Source: Alphaproteobacteria bacterium
GTDB lineage: Bacteria > Pseudomonadota > Alphaproteobacteria > Geminicoccales > Geminicoccaceae
DNA: 6,980 nucleotides
Direction of reading: 5' to 3'
Assembly (NCBI GenBank): GCA_026982585.1
Contig: JALSGW010000010.1
Location: 1-6,980 of the forward strand
This document shows, piece by piece, positions 6,611-6,980 of this stretch; within the stretch, counting starts at the first letter, position 1; each line of letters starts with the position of its first letter. Under the pieces are notes generated by a model. That model ran no database searches. It was given only the letters and a program-made list of their open reading frames with translations, and was not told the DNA's origin. Both the position numbers and the translations under genes were made by a program.

Positions 6611-6980
6611 ATGGCGAAACGCGACTATTACGACATCCTGGGCGTCTCCCGCCAGGCGAGTGAGGCGGAGATCAAACGGGCCTATCGTCGGCTCGCCCTG
6701 CGCTACCACCCCGACCGCAATCCCGGGGACAAGGAGGCCGAGGCCCGCTTCAAGGAAATCAACGAAGCCTACGAGGTGCTGCGCGACCCCCAGAAGCGCG
6801 CGGCCTACGACCGCTTCGGCCACCGCGCCTTCGAGGCCGGCGCCGGTGCCGAGACTGCGGCGGGCGGCTTCGACTTCACGAGTTTCGCCGACGCTTTCGA
6901 GGACCTGTTCGCCGATTTCATGGGCGCGCGGCGGCGTTCCGCGGCCACCCGCGGCGCCGATCTCCGCTACAATCTGACCA
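6611..6980 (+). CDS. dnaJ: Co-chaperone DnaJ (Hsp40), 5' part
   Basis: This frame starts at 6611 and runs off the right edge after 123 codons, so only the N-terminal third of a normal ~370-380-residue DnaJ is present. It begins MAKRDYYDILGVSRQASEAE, the canonical J-domain start. The J-domain covers about 1-70, with helix II IKRAYRRLALRYHPDRNPGD and the HPD triad at residues 33-35 that stimulates DnaK ATPase. The Gly/Phe region (about 75-110) is short and only moderately Gly-rich, with the DLFADFMG stretch typical of this linker. The first strand of the substrate-binding domain (GADLRYNLT) is at the edge; the zinc-finger region lies outside. The Shine-Dalgarno site is weak: GGGA at 6604-6607 is only 3 nt from the ATG, and GGGG at 6595-6598 is 12 nt away. 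This suggests lower translation than dnaK. Confidence 0.96.
   Translation, partial: MAKRDYYDILGVSRQASEAEIKRAYRRLALRYHPDRNPGDKEAEARFKEINEAYEVLRDPQKRAAYDRFGHRAFEAGAGAETAAGGFDFTSFADAFEDLFADFMGARRRSAATRGADLRYNLT

Overview
The window is high-GC proteobacterial DNA and carries two adjacent functional blocks on the + strand. The DnaK sequence (GTVAVYDLGGGTFD, TRKSQIFSTAEDNQ, a C-terminus ending in VVDAEFEEVDDD) and the flagellin both look alphaproteobacterial. My impression is a Rhodospirillales-like lineage rather than Rhizobiales or Rhodobacterales, because the flagellar genes include fliD and fliS. This placement comes from sequence recognition only; no search was run.

Block 1 (about 384-4359) is a late flagellar operon: fliC (flagellin), flaG, fliD (filament cap) and fliS (flagellin export chaperone), spaced 68, 21 and 7 nt apart. 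The first ~380 nt hold no convincing gene. Upstream of fliC are two near-identical inverted repeats (CGGCAA-N3-TTGCCG, centres 31 bp apart). About 60-100 bp further on is a sigma-54-like -24/-12 element (485-501), then a ~68-nt leader with two small hairpins and a strong Shine-Dalgarno site. This arrangement resembles the Caulobacter ftr/FlbD enhancer plus sigma-54 design for late flagellar genes. It is the most informative non-coding signal in the window.

Block 2 (about 4517-6980) is the DnaK-DnaJ chaperone operon. A promoter matching the alphaproteobacterial heat-shock consensus (GTTG-N18-CTTATATGAC), which also reads as a sigma-70 promoter, precedes a ~95-nt leader, full-length dnaK (636 aa), a GC-rich hairpin in the 51-nt gap, and the first 123 codons of dnaJ, which runs off the window edge.

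The flagellar genes supply the filament subunit, its cap, its dedicated chaperone and a filament-length factor. DnaK and DnaJ are general folding chaperones, and their adjacency probably reflects synteny rather than shared control, since each block has its own promoter-like signal. I found no mobile element, CRISPR array, tRNA or rRNA, and no evidence of a new multi-gene system. The points of interest are regulatory: the paired palindromes, the dnaK-dnaJ hairpin with a possible alternative pairing, and the fliC-flaG stem-loop.
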